64,000 bases of DNA from Pristionchus mayeri (taxonomy: Eukaryota > Nematoda > Chromadorea > Rhabditida > Neodiplogasteridae), in assembly GCA_036245805.1 (NCBI GenBank), contig BTRK01000004.1, positions 37,350,907 to 37,414,906 on the forward strand, given 5' to 3'. Every line of letters starts with the position of its first letter. Position 1 is the stretch's first letter. Positions 21,560 through 33,721 of this stretch are shown piece after piece. The notes below the pieces were generated by a model. The model saw only the letters and a list, made by a program, of their open reading frames with translations, was not told the DNA's origin and did no database searches. Both the position numbers and the translations under genes were made by a program.

Positions 21560-21727
21560 TTTTTCATATTTAATAGGCCGGATCTGTAAGAATGTACCAC
21601 CTCCCGGACATGCGTTCCTCCGGAATAAGAACCCCCCTTGTCCTGCTTCGTGCATGTATACACCTTGGTCCCATGTTGCACAAAGTACAACTGGTTTACC
21701 TATTTGACGTGTCCATAGGAAAATATC
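21560..21727. repeat. R1 fragment, copy 3
   Basis: Diverged copy of 1430-1590: GGCCGGATCTGTAAGAATGT, then CATGTTGCACAAAGTAC. It ends where the next FB-B module begins. Confidence 0.65.
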
Positions 21728-22690
21728 GAGTCTTCTGAGAGATTGCATGAAAACGAACCCCCTGCGGCACTAGGAGCCGAAAGTTTGAGCAATATCCATG
21801 ATATATTTATGCCGCAGTATACTGGGGACGAAAAAACTTTTGATCTTGACAGTTTTTCTCAGAACCGGCTTTTAGGGATTTTTCGGTTTTTGTCAGGACC
21901 CTGCCGTAAATCAGCTCAAAGTTGTGCTAGAGAGATGGCATGGTTCTAAAAAAATACGGAAAAATTATTTCCAGAAACTTTTATGTTGACATGGAAGACA
22001 GTTGATATTCCTATAATGCTCAAAAACACCCCCCCCCCCCCGATTTAGAAAATTTCGAGCACAGATTCTGAATCTACAGTGCCGAACTAGTCTAGCAAAA
22101 TTCAGAGCAGAGCTCGGTAGGGGTTGGAAATGCACTGTAATGAGGCCAAATATGTCAAAAATAGGCAAATTTCAGAAGTGGTGAAATTTCGAGGCCTGGA
22201 AAATCGATCATTTAGGGGTCGAAAGTGAGCATGGTGTGCTTCATATGAATCACTATTAATCAAATTTCAATTTCTGAACTTCTGACACCAATTGAAGAGA
22301 TTTTATTTTTCAACGAAAAGACTCATTTTATCCGAAAATATCGAAAAACATGATTTAAATTTTTTTCTCAGAACTTGCTCAATTGTCCAAAAAGTAGCTT
22401 TTCTGATCAGGTAACGTCAAAAAAAAATCTAAATATGTCCCTTTCGATCCCTAAATGATCGATTTTCTAGGTTTCGAAATTAAATTTCACCAATTATGAA
22501 AATTTGCCTGTTTTTGACATATTTGGCCTCATTACAGTACATTCCCACCCCTACCGAGCACTGCTCTAAATTTTGCTAGACTAATTCGATACTGTAGATT
22601 CAGAATCTGTGCTCAAAAATGTTCTAAATAGGGGGGTCCCAGAGCCAGGAGGATTTTTTTGCTTTCGAAATCACTTTTTTCATGTTTTTG
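21727..22690. repeat. FB-B palindromic repeat, uninterrupted copy
   Basis: Starts CGAGTCTTCTGAGAGATTGC. The arms pair around 22330, with CACAGATTCTGAATCTACAG at about 22060 and its inverse at about 22595. It holds the unoccupied GTTCTAAATAGGGG site (22621) that proves the insertion at 19102. An internal run of 14 C occurs near 22027. Confidence 0.7.
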
Positions 22691-23174
22691 AGCATTATAA
22701 CAATATGAGTGACTATCTTAGAGAACTGAGCAATTTTACCTATGTACCGTACAACGAAAAATAAAGTCTCAATTTGAAGATTGTTCTAGGGGTAACTTTT
22801 CCCTTAGAGTTCGAAAATCTACCTTAGAAAGCGGTATCTCTGACCCCTCATTTCCTGTGTCGCGCTATATCTGGGTTGTCGGTTTTAGTAACTTTTGAAC
22901 GGCTCATCCAAACTCCATGAATGTATAGTGATTCTGAAATATCTCGACGAAATAAGCATTTTTACTGTTAGAAGTGAAGAGCTAACGCATCTCTGAAAAA
23001 AGTGTAGGCCATTTGAATTTCCGACCCTATAATTGAGAGACCAGAGACCCAAGCAGGTATTTGATGGTAATATGTGATACTTGAGACTAAGGGATCCATA
23101 CACATACAGTGTGGGCGCCTGATTTCATTCCTAAGGAATCGTGTCCGGGGGTTTGCGATTATGGTCGATTCTTA
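22691..23174. other. No gene; R1 fragment at the right
   Basis: 22700-22920 (GAGTGACTATCTTAGAGAA, TTCGAAAATCTACCTTAG) recurs near 27150-27350 and, inverted, near 30600-30760. 23100-23174 is a short R1 piece (CGTGTCCGGGGG, GATTCTTACCGATCCG). Confidence 0.5.
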
Positions 23175-23397
23175 CCGATCCGCTCTCTTAAAACGAAACT
23201 TTTGGGGAAGACTTTTTCTCACCCGAAAAATGAGGGGTTACGGTAACTTTTTCAAAATCGATCCCTGACCTTTGCCAATAGAGCCTGCATTCCTAACTTT
23301 GGTTTAAGAAAACAATATCGAGGAAATCCATTTTTTGACTAACCGTGACCCCTGCCAGGTGCTACGTTTTCTCGTGGATGGTCTTTTAACACACAAC
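23175..23397. mobile_element. FB-A fold-back element, right end only
   Basis: Contains AATGAGGGGTTACGGTAACT, CCGTGACCCCTGCCAGGTGC and CTCGTGGATGGTCTTTTAAC, the right arm of the TTAA-flanked family described at 25360. No matching left arm is adjacent, so it is truncated. Confidence 0.65.
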
Positions 23398-24128
23398 CCC
23401 GCGTAACGTAGCGACCGAAGATCGCTAGTTTGAATATACTTCAATAAGACTAGGGGTATCAAGTTGTGACTATCAACCGCAATTTTGGTTTGAATTGAAG
23501 CAAAACATTTCGGCAAACGTCAAGTGTCATTTCTCAGAATCGATGTGTTAGTATTATGCATTATTGTGGGCAAAACGAATCCCTAGCGACCGCTATGTTC
23601 CGAAAACATGGGATCAGACTCAAAATTCAATTTTTGAAGCTTCCTTATGCACTGCCTAGATCGCCACAACGATATGAAGCTCAGAAATTTTCATATGGAT
23701 ATATCCATTCCGAACAGAGATATAGCTAGTTGGCTGGGAGCCAGATCAGATAAAGCTCAGGGAAGGGGGCGAGATGCACGCGACTTGAAGAGAGTGCGTC
23801 CCTAGGTGAAACATATTCAAACCGAGCGCGCGTTTTCATTTGCTCTTTTAAACGATTTCTCAATTGCGGGAATAGATAAAATATCACATGCGTGAAGCAT
23901 TATCAAAAAAAAAACTCAATACAATGGTTTTTGTGTCATTTAAAGGTGGTTCGAGGGAGTTCCGGATTCGTTCGAACACCAGTCATTAGAACTGACGATC
24001 CCTGGGACACATCGGGTTCGAGAAAGAGGGAATGGAATGATGCCTGACTTGTTGTTTTATTCACCCTGCAAACCCTAGTATATGCAAACGCCCATTCCTA
24101 AATGGACGATTGTTTGATAATTGTTCAG
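23398..24128. other. Unique-looking sequence, nothing assigned
   Basis: No palindrome or terminal repeat seen. Less repetitive in character than its neighbours and adjacent to a splice-bounded exon, so it may hold diverged host sequence. Confidence 0.4.
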
Positions 24129-24240
24129 ATAGTTGATGCTCTCGGACTTGGAGTTAATGGCAGGATTAAAATATGCCACTTGAGTGCACGAGACACGGAA
24201 AAGTGCACGCCACACTTCTTTTTCTTCCCGGACGAATATA
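24129..24240 (+). CDS. Splice-bounded exon of unknown gene
   Basis: TTGTTCAG precedes and GTGAGT follows a 112-base open stretch that reads IVDALGLGVNGRIKICHLSA, then RDTEKCTPHFFFFPDEY. Both splice sites are good, and the composition is G+C richer than the flanks. No family is recognised. Partner exons were not found either side, so it may be an exon of a broken gene or another gene fragment. Confidence 0.4.
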
Positions 24241-24552
24241 GTGAGTTTGACTAATATGTGATTAGAACAATCTACAGCGAATAGAAATACAGTAATTAAT
24301 TGTCAATAGATGTTTTTGAGTATAGGACACTTTGTGTATTCCATGCAAGCTTCGAAATACGCGATTCGTGGGAACGGTTGCATCTGCATTTATCTTTTTT
24401 TTTGTCTTTAAAGACACGCTAGTGAATGCAAAAACGAGAAAATCGCTTATTCGATTTTTGCTCCAAAGTAACCGTTATGTGATTTTCGATAAAGGCATGC
24501 TAAAAAGGTTTCTCTCATCTCTCCATCCCTTCTCAACCTGACTCTCATTTCT

Positions 24553-24595
24553 ATGGACACCTGCACGGGTTCGAATCCCGTGCATTGTAGTTCTT
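24553..24595 (+). other. tRNA-like T arm
   Basis: GCACGGGTTCGAATCCCGTGC is a perfect T-arm stem-loop with consensus B box GGTTCGAATCC. No matching D arm or acceptor is found upstream at tRNA distance. It is a tRNA fragment or SINE piece, not a gene. Confidence 0.5.
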
Positions 24596-25359
24596 GTTAA
24601 TTTGGCATCTCATTGATATCGTGTTGTCGGATGTTCGCGGAGTATTCTGGCGTAAGTTTATGGTGTTTGGAACTGCACTGAGCGGACACTTCGAAGTGGC
24701 AAAAATCATATCCTGAAAATATGGGATTCTGCTAGCAAAACCTAGAAATGAATCAACAGGTTTCGTATCCAACAGTTTCCGAATCAATTACTCCAGCGCG
24801 ATCTTCAGAAGACCACTCATAATGATACGCACGAATCTTTTGTTGAACTAAGTACAACAAAATAAAATCATGCCGGAATAATCCCTGCCCGGTAACACAA
24901 TAAGACGGAAAAACGACAACAACTCTGAAATCCGCGAATCGATCCGTCTCTTCCGAAATGTTAGGGGAGAATGGTGGCAAGACAGACGTAATCAGGAATC
25001 TTAGAAAATCTCAGAAACGGACGTTTGGAAAACCATTCCAGAAAATTGGGAGAGAAGCGGTCTCAGAATTCGTTTAATTCCTTTTAATTTGAATACAACT
25101 GAAATATTGCAAAAACAAACTATTAGATGGTAAAATATTTCCCCGCAGTAAACATATTAAGGAAAATCATTTGCCCGCTTCACTCTCTCGTTTTTTCAGA
25201 TATGAATTTTCCGAAGTGATTTGAATTTTCTGATTTTTCTTCGCTCACATGGGACTGACCGGAAGACACATATCCCGATCGCTCTCCAATTTTCAAGGGA
25301 GGTACGGACCCCTAAGGGAATCCCAAAACCACTGCAAAGTTGCCCAATATGTCTAGTAA
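24596..25359. other. No feature supported
   Basis: The 75-codon minus frame at 24753-24980 has no motif. 25200-25360 is sequence that recurs at 31440-31530 and 40610-40700 (inverted; TGACCGGAAGACACATATCC), that is, the host repeat of the next element. Confidence 0.4.
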
Positions 25360-26997
25360 TTAAGAGACCCTCCACGAAAGAACGTAACAACTGTGCAGGG
25401 GTCCTCGGATGGCTAAAAATTCGATAATTCCCATACTTTTTTTCTGAAGTGGGGGTCCCGAGTGCTGATCGCCGGCAGCAATGACTAAGGTCTGCGGTCG
25501 ATTTTGAAAAAGTTTCTGCACCCCTCACTTTTGGGGTCGAAAAATCGACTTTCTCAAAATCATCGGTAATATAGATTTTCTGATGTATTTTGACGCGAAG
25601 AATCCGAATTTCCCTATCAGAACGCGAAGAAATGAGAAAGTAAAATGTTATTGTCGAAAAACCGAAAATTCCGATCCGAATTGGCACATAAAGTGCAATA
25701 ACTATGGTTAAAAAAATAATTTTTAAATTGTCGAAATTCGAGATTTTGCTTCCAATGTACCGATAATTGGAATTTCCTTCGCTGTTGTATCTGCCTGAAA
25801 TCAGTTCCAATGCAGTGTGGTGGCACTAGTATGAATAAGTCTAAATATTAGATGCATCTGCTGTCGAATCTGAGAGCTTATGGATGATCAACTTCACGAA
25901 ATGATTGTGAACAAAATTATTGGATTTTTGAGTGGTTCTCAATTGTATGAAGTTTTCGTGCGTTGTAAGTATCAAACTCGGATTTAGCGAGTTGAAATAC
26001 ACTAAAAATATTCGTTTTTGTAAAATTTTGCAACAAAAGTTAAAATTCGAATTTTCGAAAATCAACGAAAAATTAATTTGCCGAAAATTCTGATTTGACA
26101 AATGTTTCTAGTGTATTTCAACGCGCTGAATCCGATTTTGATACCTACAACGTACGAAAACGTCATACAACTGAGAACCGCCCAAAAATTCAACAATTTT
26201 GTTCGCAATCGCGGCATTTCGTGATAGTGGATCATCCATAAGCTCTCAAATTCGACAGCAGCTGCATCTAATATTTATACTTATTCATATTAGTGCCACC
26301 ACACTACATTGGAACAGATTTCAGGCATATACATCCGCTAAGAAATTCCAATTCTCGGTACATTGGGAGCAAAATCTCGAATTTCGACAATTTAAAAATT
26401 CAATTACCCTCAAGTGTCCATATGCTTAAAATTTATTGTAGGAGTCCATTTTGATAATAAATAAAGTTTTCTATTAGTTTGGGTAGCGTAGGGCCCGTAT
26501 ATGAGAAATTACAAATTCCATTTCTCAGATTTTGATACGAGATGGCCAACTTCAGACTCAAAAAAGTCGTAATATATACACATTCTGTAAAAAATAAAGG
26601 AGACGTATTAGCACTAGTAGATTACAAAAATACCAATCACCCTAAATGTTATTTTTTTAAACATAGTTATCGCACTTTATGTGCCACTTCGAATCGAAAT
26701 TTTCGGGTTTTCGACCATAACATTTTTCATTCTCGTTTTTTCGCGTGCTGATATGGAAATTCGGATTCTTCGCGTCAAAATACACCAGAAAATCTATATT
26801 ACCGATGATTTTGAGAAAGTCGATTTTTCGACCCCAAAAGTGAGGGGTGCCAGAAACTTTCAAAATCGACCCCAGACCTTAGTCATTGCTGCCGGCGATC
26901 AGCACTCGGGACCCCCACTTAAGAAAAAAAGTATGGGAATTATCGAATTTTTAGCCATCCGTGGACCTGTTACGTTCTCTCGTGGAGGGTCTCTTAA
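25360..26997. mobile_element. FB-A fold-back element with TTAA flanks
   Basis: Element 25364-26993. It begins GAGACCCTCCACGAAAGAAC and ends with the inverse. TTAA is at 25360-25363 and 26994-26997. The arms pair over most of the length around 26060, apart from an unpaired stretch at about 26410-26640. The host sequence without it is present inverted at 31446-31449 and 40610-40613, where the target reads TCAA. The long minus frame (25196-25810) is a by-product of the arm. Confidence 0.85.
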
Positions 26998-27049
26998 GAT
27001 AATTAGCATTTTATGATTTCGATTCCCCTCATCGGCCATTCCAAACAGC

Positions 27050-27135
27050 CCAATTCCAACCGGCTCGGTGATTCAGTGGTAGCGAGTTGCGCTCTAATCC
27101 CGATGGTTCGTGGTTCACCTCCCAACTGTGTAATT
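27050..27135 (+). repeat. tRNA-derived sequence (SINE fragment)
   Basis: CGGCTCGGTGATTCAGTGGTAGCGAGTTGC has a tRNA A-box region, and GGTTCACCTCC resembles a B box. The T stem does not pair, so this is not a working tRNA. Inverted relatives occur at 31340-31395 and 40495-40550. Confidence 0.55.
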
Positions 27136-27404
27136 TTTTTGTTGCTTATGAGTGACTATCTGAGAGAATTGAGCTATTCCACCTATCAGCCGTACAGCAA
27201 AAAATGAAAGTTCATATAAAGATGGTCATGGGGTAACTTTTCACGTAGAGTTCGAAAATCGACCTTAGGAAGCCGTATCTCTCACTCCTCATTTCTTGTT
27301 CTGCGCTTTACTTGAGCGGTCGGTTTTTTGTAATTTTTGAACAGCGCATCCAAACCCCATGCATGTATAGTAATTCTAATTTTAAGTATGTTCATTGGAT
27401 TTCC

Positions 27405-28514
27405 CGTGAAAAGATGCCCCTGGAACCAAATTTTCATTCTCAAATTCTCGATGCAATGATATTTTCCGAAATTCGGAAAAGGGATGTATTGTGAATCAGT
27501 GAATTTCGAAAATCTCGTGCATTTGCGATTTCAAAATGTTATCAATTAGGAAATGTTTTCAATACTGTACTTCAACTTTCTATGCATAATTATAGAGTGT
27601 TCTCTTAAATAAACATAACTTACGACATCAAAAAATAATTTTTTTCACTCGACAATTTCTCAAATTTACACGTTGCAAACTCAACATTTCAAGTCCGCTT
27701 GACGCTCTAGCTGTAGCCATGTTGTAGCATTCCACGACATTTGTAAAAAATTGGTGGAAGAGTCCTCCTCCAATGTGTCGGGACTCTAGTTAATGACGCC
27801 CGAATATGGCTTTGATGAAAATGTCCGATATATTTAAATTCATTTGGAGAGTTAATTTTGAGAATTCTGATTAGATATTGCTGCAAATAATATTTTCGTA
27901 ACCTGTGCAATCATATACGTATGGACAAGCGACCGTTTGGAGAATTTTTCAAAAATCGAAATTTTGAAATATCGAAAATTTCGGAAATTTTGAAAGGGGA
28001 AGAGGTGTGCATTTTTGCATATAATTTATAGACCAGATTACGAAAATATTATTTACATAAGAATTCTCAAAATTAACTCCCAAAATGAATTTAAATATGT
28101 CGGACATTTTCATCAAAGCTATATTCGGGCGTCATTAACTAGAGCCCCAACACATTGGAGGAGGACTCTTTCACCAATTTTTACAAATGTCGAGGCATGC
28201 TACAACATGGCTACAGCTAGAGCGTCAAGCGGACTTGAAATGTTGAGTTTGCAACGTGTAAATTTGAGAAATTGTGAAGTGGAAAAAAAATTATTTTTTG
28301 ATGTCGTAAGTCATGTTTATAGAAGAGAACACTCTCTAATTATGTATAAAAAGTTGAAGTACAGTATTGAAAACATTTCCTAATTGATAACTTTTTGAAA
28401 TCGCAAAGTGCACGAGATATACTTCCCTTTTCCGAATTTCGGGAAATATCATTGCATCGCGAATTTGAGAATGAAAATTTGGTTCCAATGGCAACTTTTC
28501 ACGGGGAATCCAAT
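27405..28514. repeat. Palindromic repeat, loop near 27960
   Basis: 27405-27920 pairs with 28010-28510. Landmarks are TGTAGCATTCCACGACATTTG against the inverse of AAATGTCGAGGCATGCTACA, and GACGCTCTAGCTGTAGCCATG. The mirrored 67- and 122-codon frames inside are the same sequence read from both arms, not genes. Confidence 0.8.
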
Positions 28515-28515
28515 T

Positions 28516-30412
28516 GAGACATTCCACGAGAAAACGTACCTTTTGGGAGGGTTCGACGGATGACTTTTTTGCAACCCCCCTCAATATTTCGCTGGTGAAG
28601 TTCCCATACCGAGTGCTGATATTTGGCCCAATATGAACGGCTCTGGTGCACTTTCCGAAAAATGCCAGACCTGGCCCAAAAAAAATCGGAAATTTCAAAT
28701 TTTTGAAAAGTACGATATTATAGGTTTCTTAGGTCTATTTTCTCATAAAAATAACGAAAAACATACTTTGAAAGCGATCCGATGCTGATAAAGTGTTGAA
28801 AACGCCGATTTTCGACGATTTTTGGCCGTCCTGAAAAAGTTCTAATACACTTTGCAAAAAATAACTTTATTTTCGGATTCTACGTGGAAAACTACGTATA
28901 ATATAAAAATTTCACAAAAATTCAGAGGTGCGTTCGGAAGTTATAGCTTCCAGAACATGGCGACTCTAGAGCAACCTCTCAGAGAAAAACCATCACACTT
29001 TCTCCAAATCATGCCGAATGGACTCTTTTGAACATCGAAACTTATTTATATATCGAATAAAACAATTTGGTATCATGATCAGGCAATTTGAAGTCTTAAT
29101 CTTGAAATTTGTACTTTTGGAAATTCCAAATTTCACCGATTTCCCAAATATAGATATTTTTTAGTCATAATTAGGTTTTCAATCGTCGGAAACGCCTCAT
29201 ATTACTTATTATTAATTTATTATGCATATTCACATCGTTTTTGTACATATACCGCTCAATTGAACACTCTAAAGATTTGAAAACTCGAGAAAATGCGATA
29301 ATTTTCAAAATTTTCGAAATTTTGCGATTTTGGGACTCTCTAAGATTGCTATTTGAAGTTCAACCACATCATTTTTCGCTCAGAATTACTTTATCTAACT
29401 TATATAATCATTTGCGGTTGGTTTGGAAGCCATCTGGCGAAATTTAGTTTTTCGAAAATTTCGATCCATTTTGAAAATACTGAAAAAATAATTTTCGCCA
29501 GATGGCTTCCAAACCAATCGGAAATGATTATATCCGTTGGATATAGTAATTCTGAGCAAAAAATTACGTTGTTGAACTTCAAATAGCAATCTCAGAGTGC
29601 ACCAAAATCGCAAAATTTCGAAAATTTTGAAAAATATCGCATTTTTTCGAGTTTTCAAATCATGAGAGTGTTTAATTGAGCGGTATATGTACAAAAACGA
29701 TGTGAATATGCATGAGAAATACATAATACGTAATATGAGGCGTTTCCGATGATTGAAAACCTAATTATGACGAAACAATATCTATATTTGTGAAATCGGT
29801 GAAATTTGGAATTTCCAAAAGTACAAATTTCAAGATTAAGACTTCAAATTGCCTGATCATGATACCAAATTGTTTTATTCGATATATAAATAAGTTTCGA
29901 TGTTCAAAAGAGTCCATTCGGCATGATTTGGAGAAAGTGTGATGGTTTTTCTCTGAGAGGTTGCTCTAGAGTCGCCATGTTCTGGAAGCTATAACTTCCG
30001 AACGCACCTCTGAATTTTTGTGAAATTTTTATATTATACGTAGTTTTCCACGTAGAATCCGAAAATAAAGTTATTTTTTGCAAAGTGTATTAGAACTTTT
30101 TCAGGACGGCCAAAAATCGTCGAAAATCGGCGTTTTCAACACTTTATCAGCATCGGATCGCTTTCAAAGTATGTTTTTCGTTATTTTTATGAGAAAATAG
30201 ACCTAAGAAACCTATAATATCGTACTTTTCAAAAATTTGAAATTTCCGATTTTTTTGGGCCAGGTCTGGCATTTTTCGGAAAGTGCACCAGAGCCGTTCA
30301 TATTGGGCCAAAAAATATGCACTCGGTATGGGAACTTCACCAGCGAAATATTGAGGGGGTTGCAAAAAAGTCATCCGGGAGTTGGTACGTTTTCTCGTGG
30401 AATGTCTCTTAA
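28516..30412. mobile_element. FB-A fold-back element, 1.9 kb
   Basis: Left end GAGACATTCCACGAGAAAAC, right end inverse, ending at 30408 before TTAA. The left flank reads AATT, so one side of the target is altered. The arms are almost perfect around 29468, with GGAAGCCATCTGGCGAAA at 29425 and its inverse at 29490. A single strand could fold into a stem of about 900 bp. Confidence 0.8.
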
Positions 30413-30739
30413 CATACTTAAAATTGCACCCCGGAATATATGTTTTCACAATAAAAATTTTAATAATTCAAATGGCCTCAACATTTTTCAAAGATGAGCT
30501 AGCCTTTCACTTCCAACGGTAAAAATGATTATCTCGTCGAGTTCTTTCAAAATTACTATACATGTATGGGGTTTGGATGCGCCGTTCAAAAAAAAATGGA
30601 CCGCTCAAGTAAAGCGCAGAACAAGAAATGAGGATTGAGACATACGGCTTCCTAAGGTCGATTTTCGAACTCTACGTGAAACGTTACCCCTAGGACCATC
30701 TTTATATGAACTTTCATTTTTTGCTGTACGGCCTGAGGT

Positions 30740-31300
30740 CAGTCCTCTCAGATAGTCACTCTTATTTTTCATTTGATCTTTTATCGTTTAATTTTGTTCT
30801 TGATTACGATGACTCGTGTTTCGAATGAATATCGACACTATAAACATAATTCCCAATATATTGACATTTATTTTTTCTGCAATGCTCAACTATACATGGC
30901 TAGCCTGTCGTTACGTGACTTCGCACTGATTTTCATGTCATTTAAATCTGTTGATCTTCATCGAGGAGAGATGGTGGGAACATCGTCTCTCCACTTCCGC
31001 GATGTTCTCCCCGTCGCTCTCCTTGCCGAGCAACTCGGCATTGATTCCGATGTATCATCGTCGACTCGGGAGGAACGGAAAATGGCCAGCACTTTCGCCT
31101 GCCTGCTTCATTACAGATTCTCGCGGCTGCAATGTTTTATCGATGGACCACCCGTAAAGCGCATCGCCCTTTCGCTGTGATGAAACATCACCATCGTTTC
31201 ATTGACAACGACCACGATCTCGATCTTATCACTCAAATTATGAATCACCGTAATCAACAACAAAATTAAACGATCAAAGATCAAATGAAAAAGAAGCAAA
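30740..31300. repeat. Inverted repeat around 31030
   Basis: ATTTGATCTTTTATCGTTTA at 30770 pairs with its near inverse at 31265. The open frame of 135 codons inside (30773-31180) has no recognised motif, and most of it is repeated unchanged at 39942-40349 as part of the large duplication. I treat it as non-genic. Confidence 0.6.
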
Positions 31301-31334
31301 AAAATTACAAAATCGGGAGGTTTAGCCATCAACA

Positions 31335-31400
31335 AACCATCGGGTTTAGAGCGCAACTCGCTACCACTGAACCACCGAGCCGGATTTGAATTGGGCTGTT
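31335..31400 (-). repeat. tRNA-derived fragment (minus strand)
   Basis: Reading the minus strand: CCGGCTCGGTGGTTCAGTGGTAGCGAGTTG then CGCTCTAAACCCGATGG. This is the same family as 27050. The 3' half is replaced by other sequence in this copy. Confidence 0.55.
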
Positions 31401-33721
31401 TGAAATGGCCGATGAGTGAATCGAAATCATAAAATGCTAATTATCTTGATTACTAGAACTTTGCAAAGCCTCCCATGAAAATTGGAGAGCGATCGGGATA
31501 TGTGTCTTCCGGTCAGTCCCATGTCAGATCTTCAATTCTAGATGTCTTACCACGGGAGAATGAGAGGGGTTTAATCTCATTGATTTTGATCGACCCGTCT
31601 AGACGATTTCTCGCCAAAGAAATGGCCTAGACGTCGACAGTTTTCGCATCAGTATTCCTATCAGGGATACGATATAACACGTGTCTTCTGAGAGATTGCA
31701 GGACCGTGCCGAACCAGGAGCCCCAACTTTCAGCAGTATCCACGAGATAATTATTCCAGAGTATATTCGGCATGAGAAAACTTTCTACGTTGGCCTTTTT
31801 TTCAAAACCGGCTTTTAGGCATTTTCCGGTTCCGCACCCGGCTCTACCGCATTTCAGCTCCCAGATGAGCTAGAATGGTGGCATTGGGCTCAAAATGTCC
31901 GAAAAAATATTTAAAACAACTTTTATGTTGACAAGAAAGTTCGTCCGCGTCAACTTCATAAATTTTCGAAAAACTGCAATCCAAAACAGAAAATAAATTC
32001 TACCGGCTCGGGGACCCCACCCTTTCAAGTATGCGGTGCTCATATTCGGATTCTCCATACCCGATTCTATCAGGAAAAAATATAGCCGAACTCCTTAGGT
32101 GTGACAAGTGGTCTTCCCAAGCCGAAAATTGCGTCCAATTCGCTTCAAAATCACTTTTCCGAAAATCATCAGATGAAAGCTCCAAAACATGACTATATTG
32201 TCCAAAAAATCATAAATAAGTAACATAACTATAACACGCTCCTTCTGAGAGATTGCATGACCATGAGGAACCAGGTGCAGAAGTTTGAGCAATCTGGCAA
32301 AGACAATTATGACAGAGTCTAGTGGCAGTGAGAAAACTTTTCTACAAGTGATTTTCCCCGCAACCGGTATTTAGGTGTTTTCCGGATGTGGTACCGGCTC
32401 TGACGTATACGTGTTAATTTTTGAAAGAGCATCACTTGAAATGCTTTATTTAAAAGTTACACCTGGAGAAAACCATTTTGTTTTCTACCGCCGCATATCC
32501 CAAAAAATTATCTCGCGATTCCTCTCATAAATAACTAGGCGGCTTAATTTTGCATAGAAAACATAATTTTCTCCAAAGCCGGAAACCGAAACCGGAAAGT
32601 TTGTAATTTCCGGCTCTGTGACGTATTTTTTTCGAGGAAATCATGCCTCTACATTACCATATCATTGTCTTATATGATTTGGTTGCAAAAGATCCATGAA
32701 AATCATTAAAATAGAAAGTCATGAAAATCGAGTCAATTTTTCCGAAATTTTTCGATTTTTTTTAAGATGCTTTCCATTCGAGTTATTTATCACGTGTCTT
32801 CTGAGAGATGCATGAAAACGACCCCCCTGAGGAACCAGGTGCAGAAGTTTGAGCAATCTAGAAAAGAAAATTGTGACTCAGTCTAGTGGCAGCGAGAAAT
32901 TTTATGTACCAGTGATTTTCCCTGGAACCGGTATTTAGGTGTTTTCCGGATGTGGTACCGGCTCTGACGTATATGTGTTAATTTTTGGTGCTCAAAATGT
33001 GCGGAAAATTATTTTAAGGAACTTTCATGTTTTCATCGAAGCTGGACTACCACGATATCATGATGAAAATATTTTTTTTCTGACGAGATTCACAAAATAA
33101 AAAAAATTCTGACGAGATTCACAAAATAATTCATATCTCGCCCGGGACCCCACCTTGCACTGCGTTTCCTTTACATATTCTGAATCTACGCACTCATATT
33201 AGTCTAGGAAAAATCGGCTGGAGAGTCGGCAGGTGTTAGAACAGGTCTCACCAAGCCAAAATTTTCGACCAATTCGCAAGTCGAAAATTTATAATTCTCA
33301 ATTTTACGTCCAAATTGCTCAGATCTACCTATTCTTTCATATTTCTGTGCTTACTAGTCTAGTTGTACCAATTTCCATAGTAAAATCCGAAGATTTCCTT
33401 ACTTTCAAAATGTCATGTTTTTCACATTGTAATTTCTGAAATTTGAAGGTGTCTAGTTCAACATTTCGGGATTGTACCAAGTGCTCACTATATACTTTTT
33501 AAAGATGCCTTAGATATTGTAAAAATTTGCAGTTCGTGGCTCATTCATGAAATCAGAAGTCCAGTTTGAGACCCTTCAATATGGCTCGAGCGAAGTTCGT
33601 GAAATAAGCAAAATTTGTTTTACAATGATTTTGCGAACTACGGTTGGCCATATGTTGGAAAAATGTTTTCATAACCAATTCTAACAACAATCGATGAAAA
33701 CTTCTTAAAATTTCATGTTTC

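Larger units (their letters stand above)
18361..21590. repeat. FB-B palindromic repeat, copy interrupted by two elements
   Basis: It starts with the FB-B module (GAGTCTTCTGATAGATTGCA) and folds back within itself: 18650-18790 pairs with 18890-19080 (CACCTAATGTCTATACATGT against ACAGACATTAGGTGATC). The repeat is cut at GTTCTAAA (19094-19101) by the element 19102-21497 and resumes at 21498 with TAGGGGG...CCAGTAGGATTTATTTTCTG. Confidence 0.7.

Noticed and set aside
22020..22045. C-run as a biological feature
   Set aside because: A 14-base homopolymer inside a repeat; could be polymerase slippage or sequencing error.
24553..24595. Functional tRNA gene
   Set aside because: Only a T arm is present; no D arm, anticodon arm or acceptor stem at the right spacing. 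The same judgement applies at 27050, 31340 and 35880.
25196..25810. 204-codon minus-strand open frame
   Set aside because: It spans the left arm and flank of an FB-A fold-back; the mirrored arm at 26681-27016 gives the same peptide. No domain or splice context.
30773..31180. 135-codon frame, also at 39942-40349
   Set aside because: Preserved only because the whole 9-kb unit was duplicated recently. No recognisable motif and it lies in an inverted repeat.
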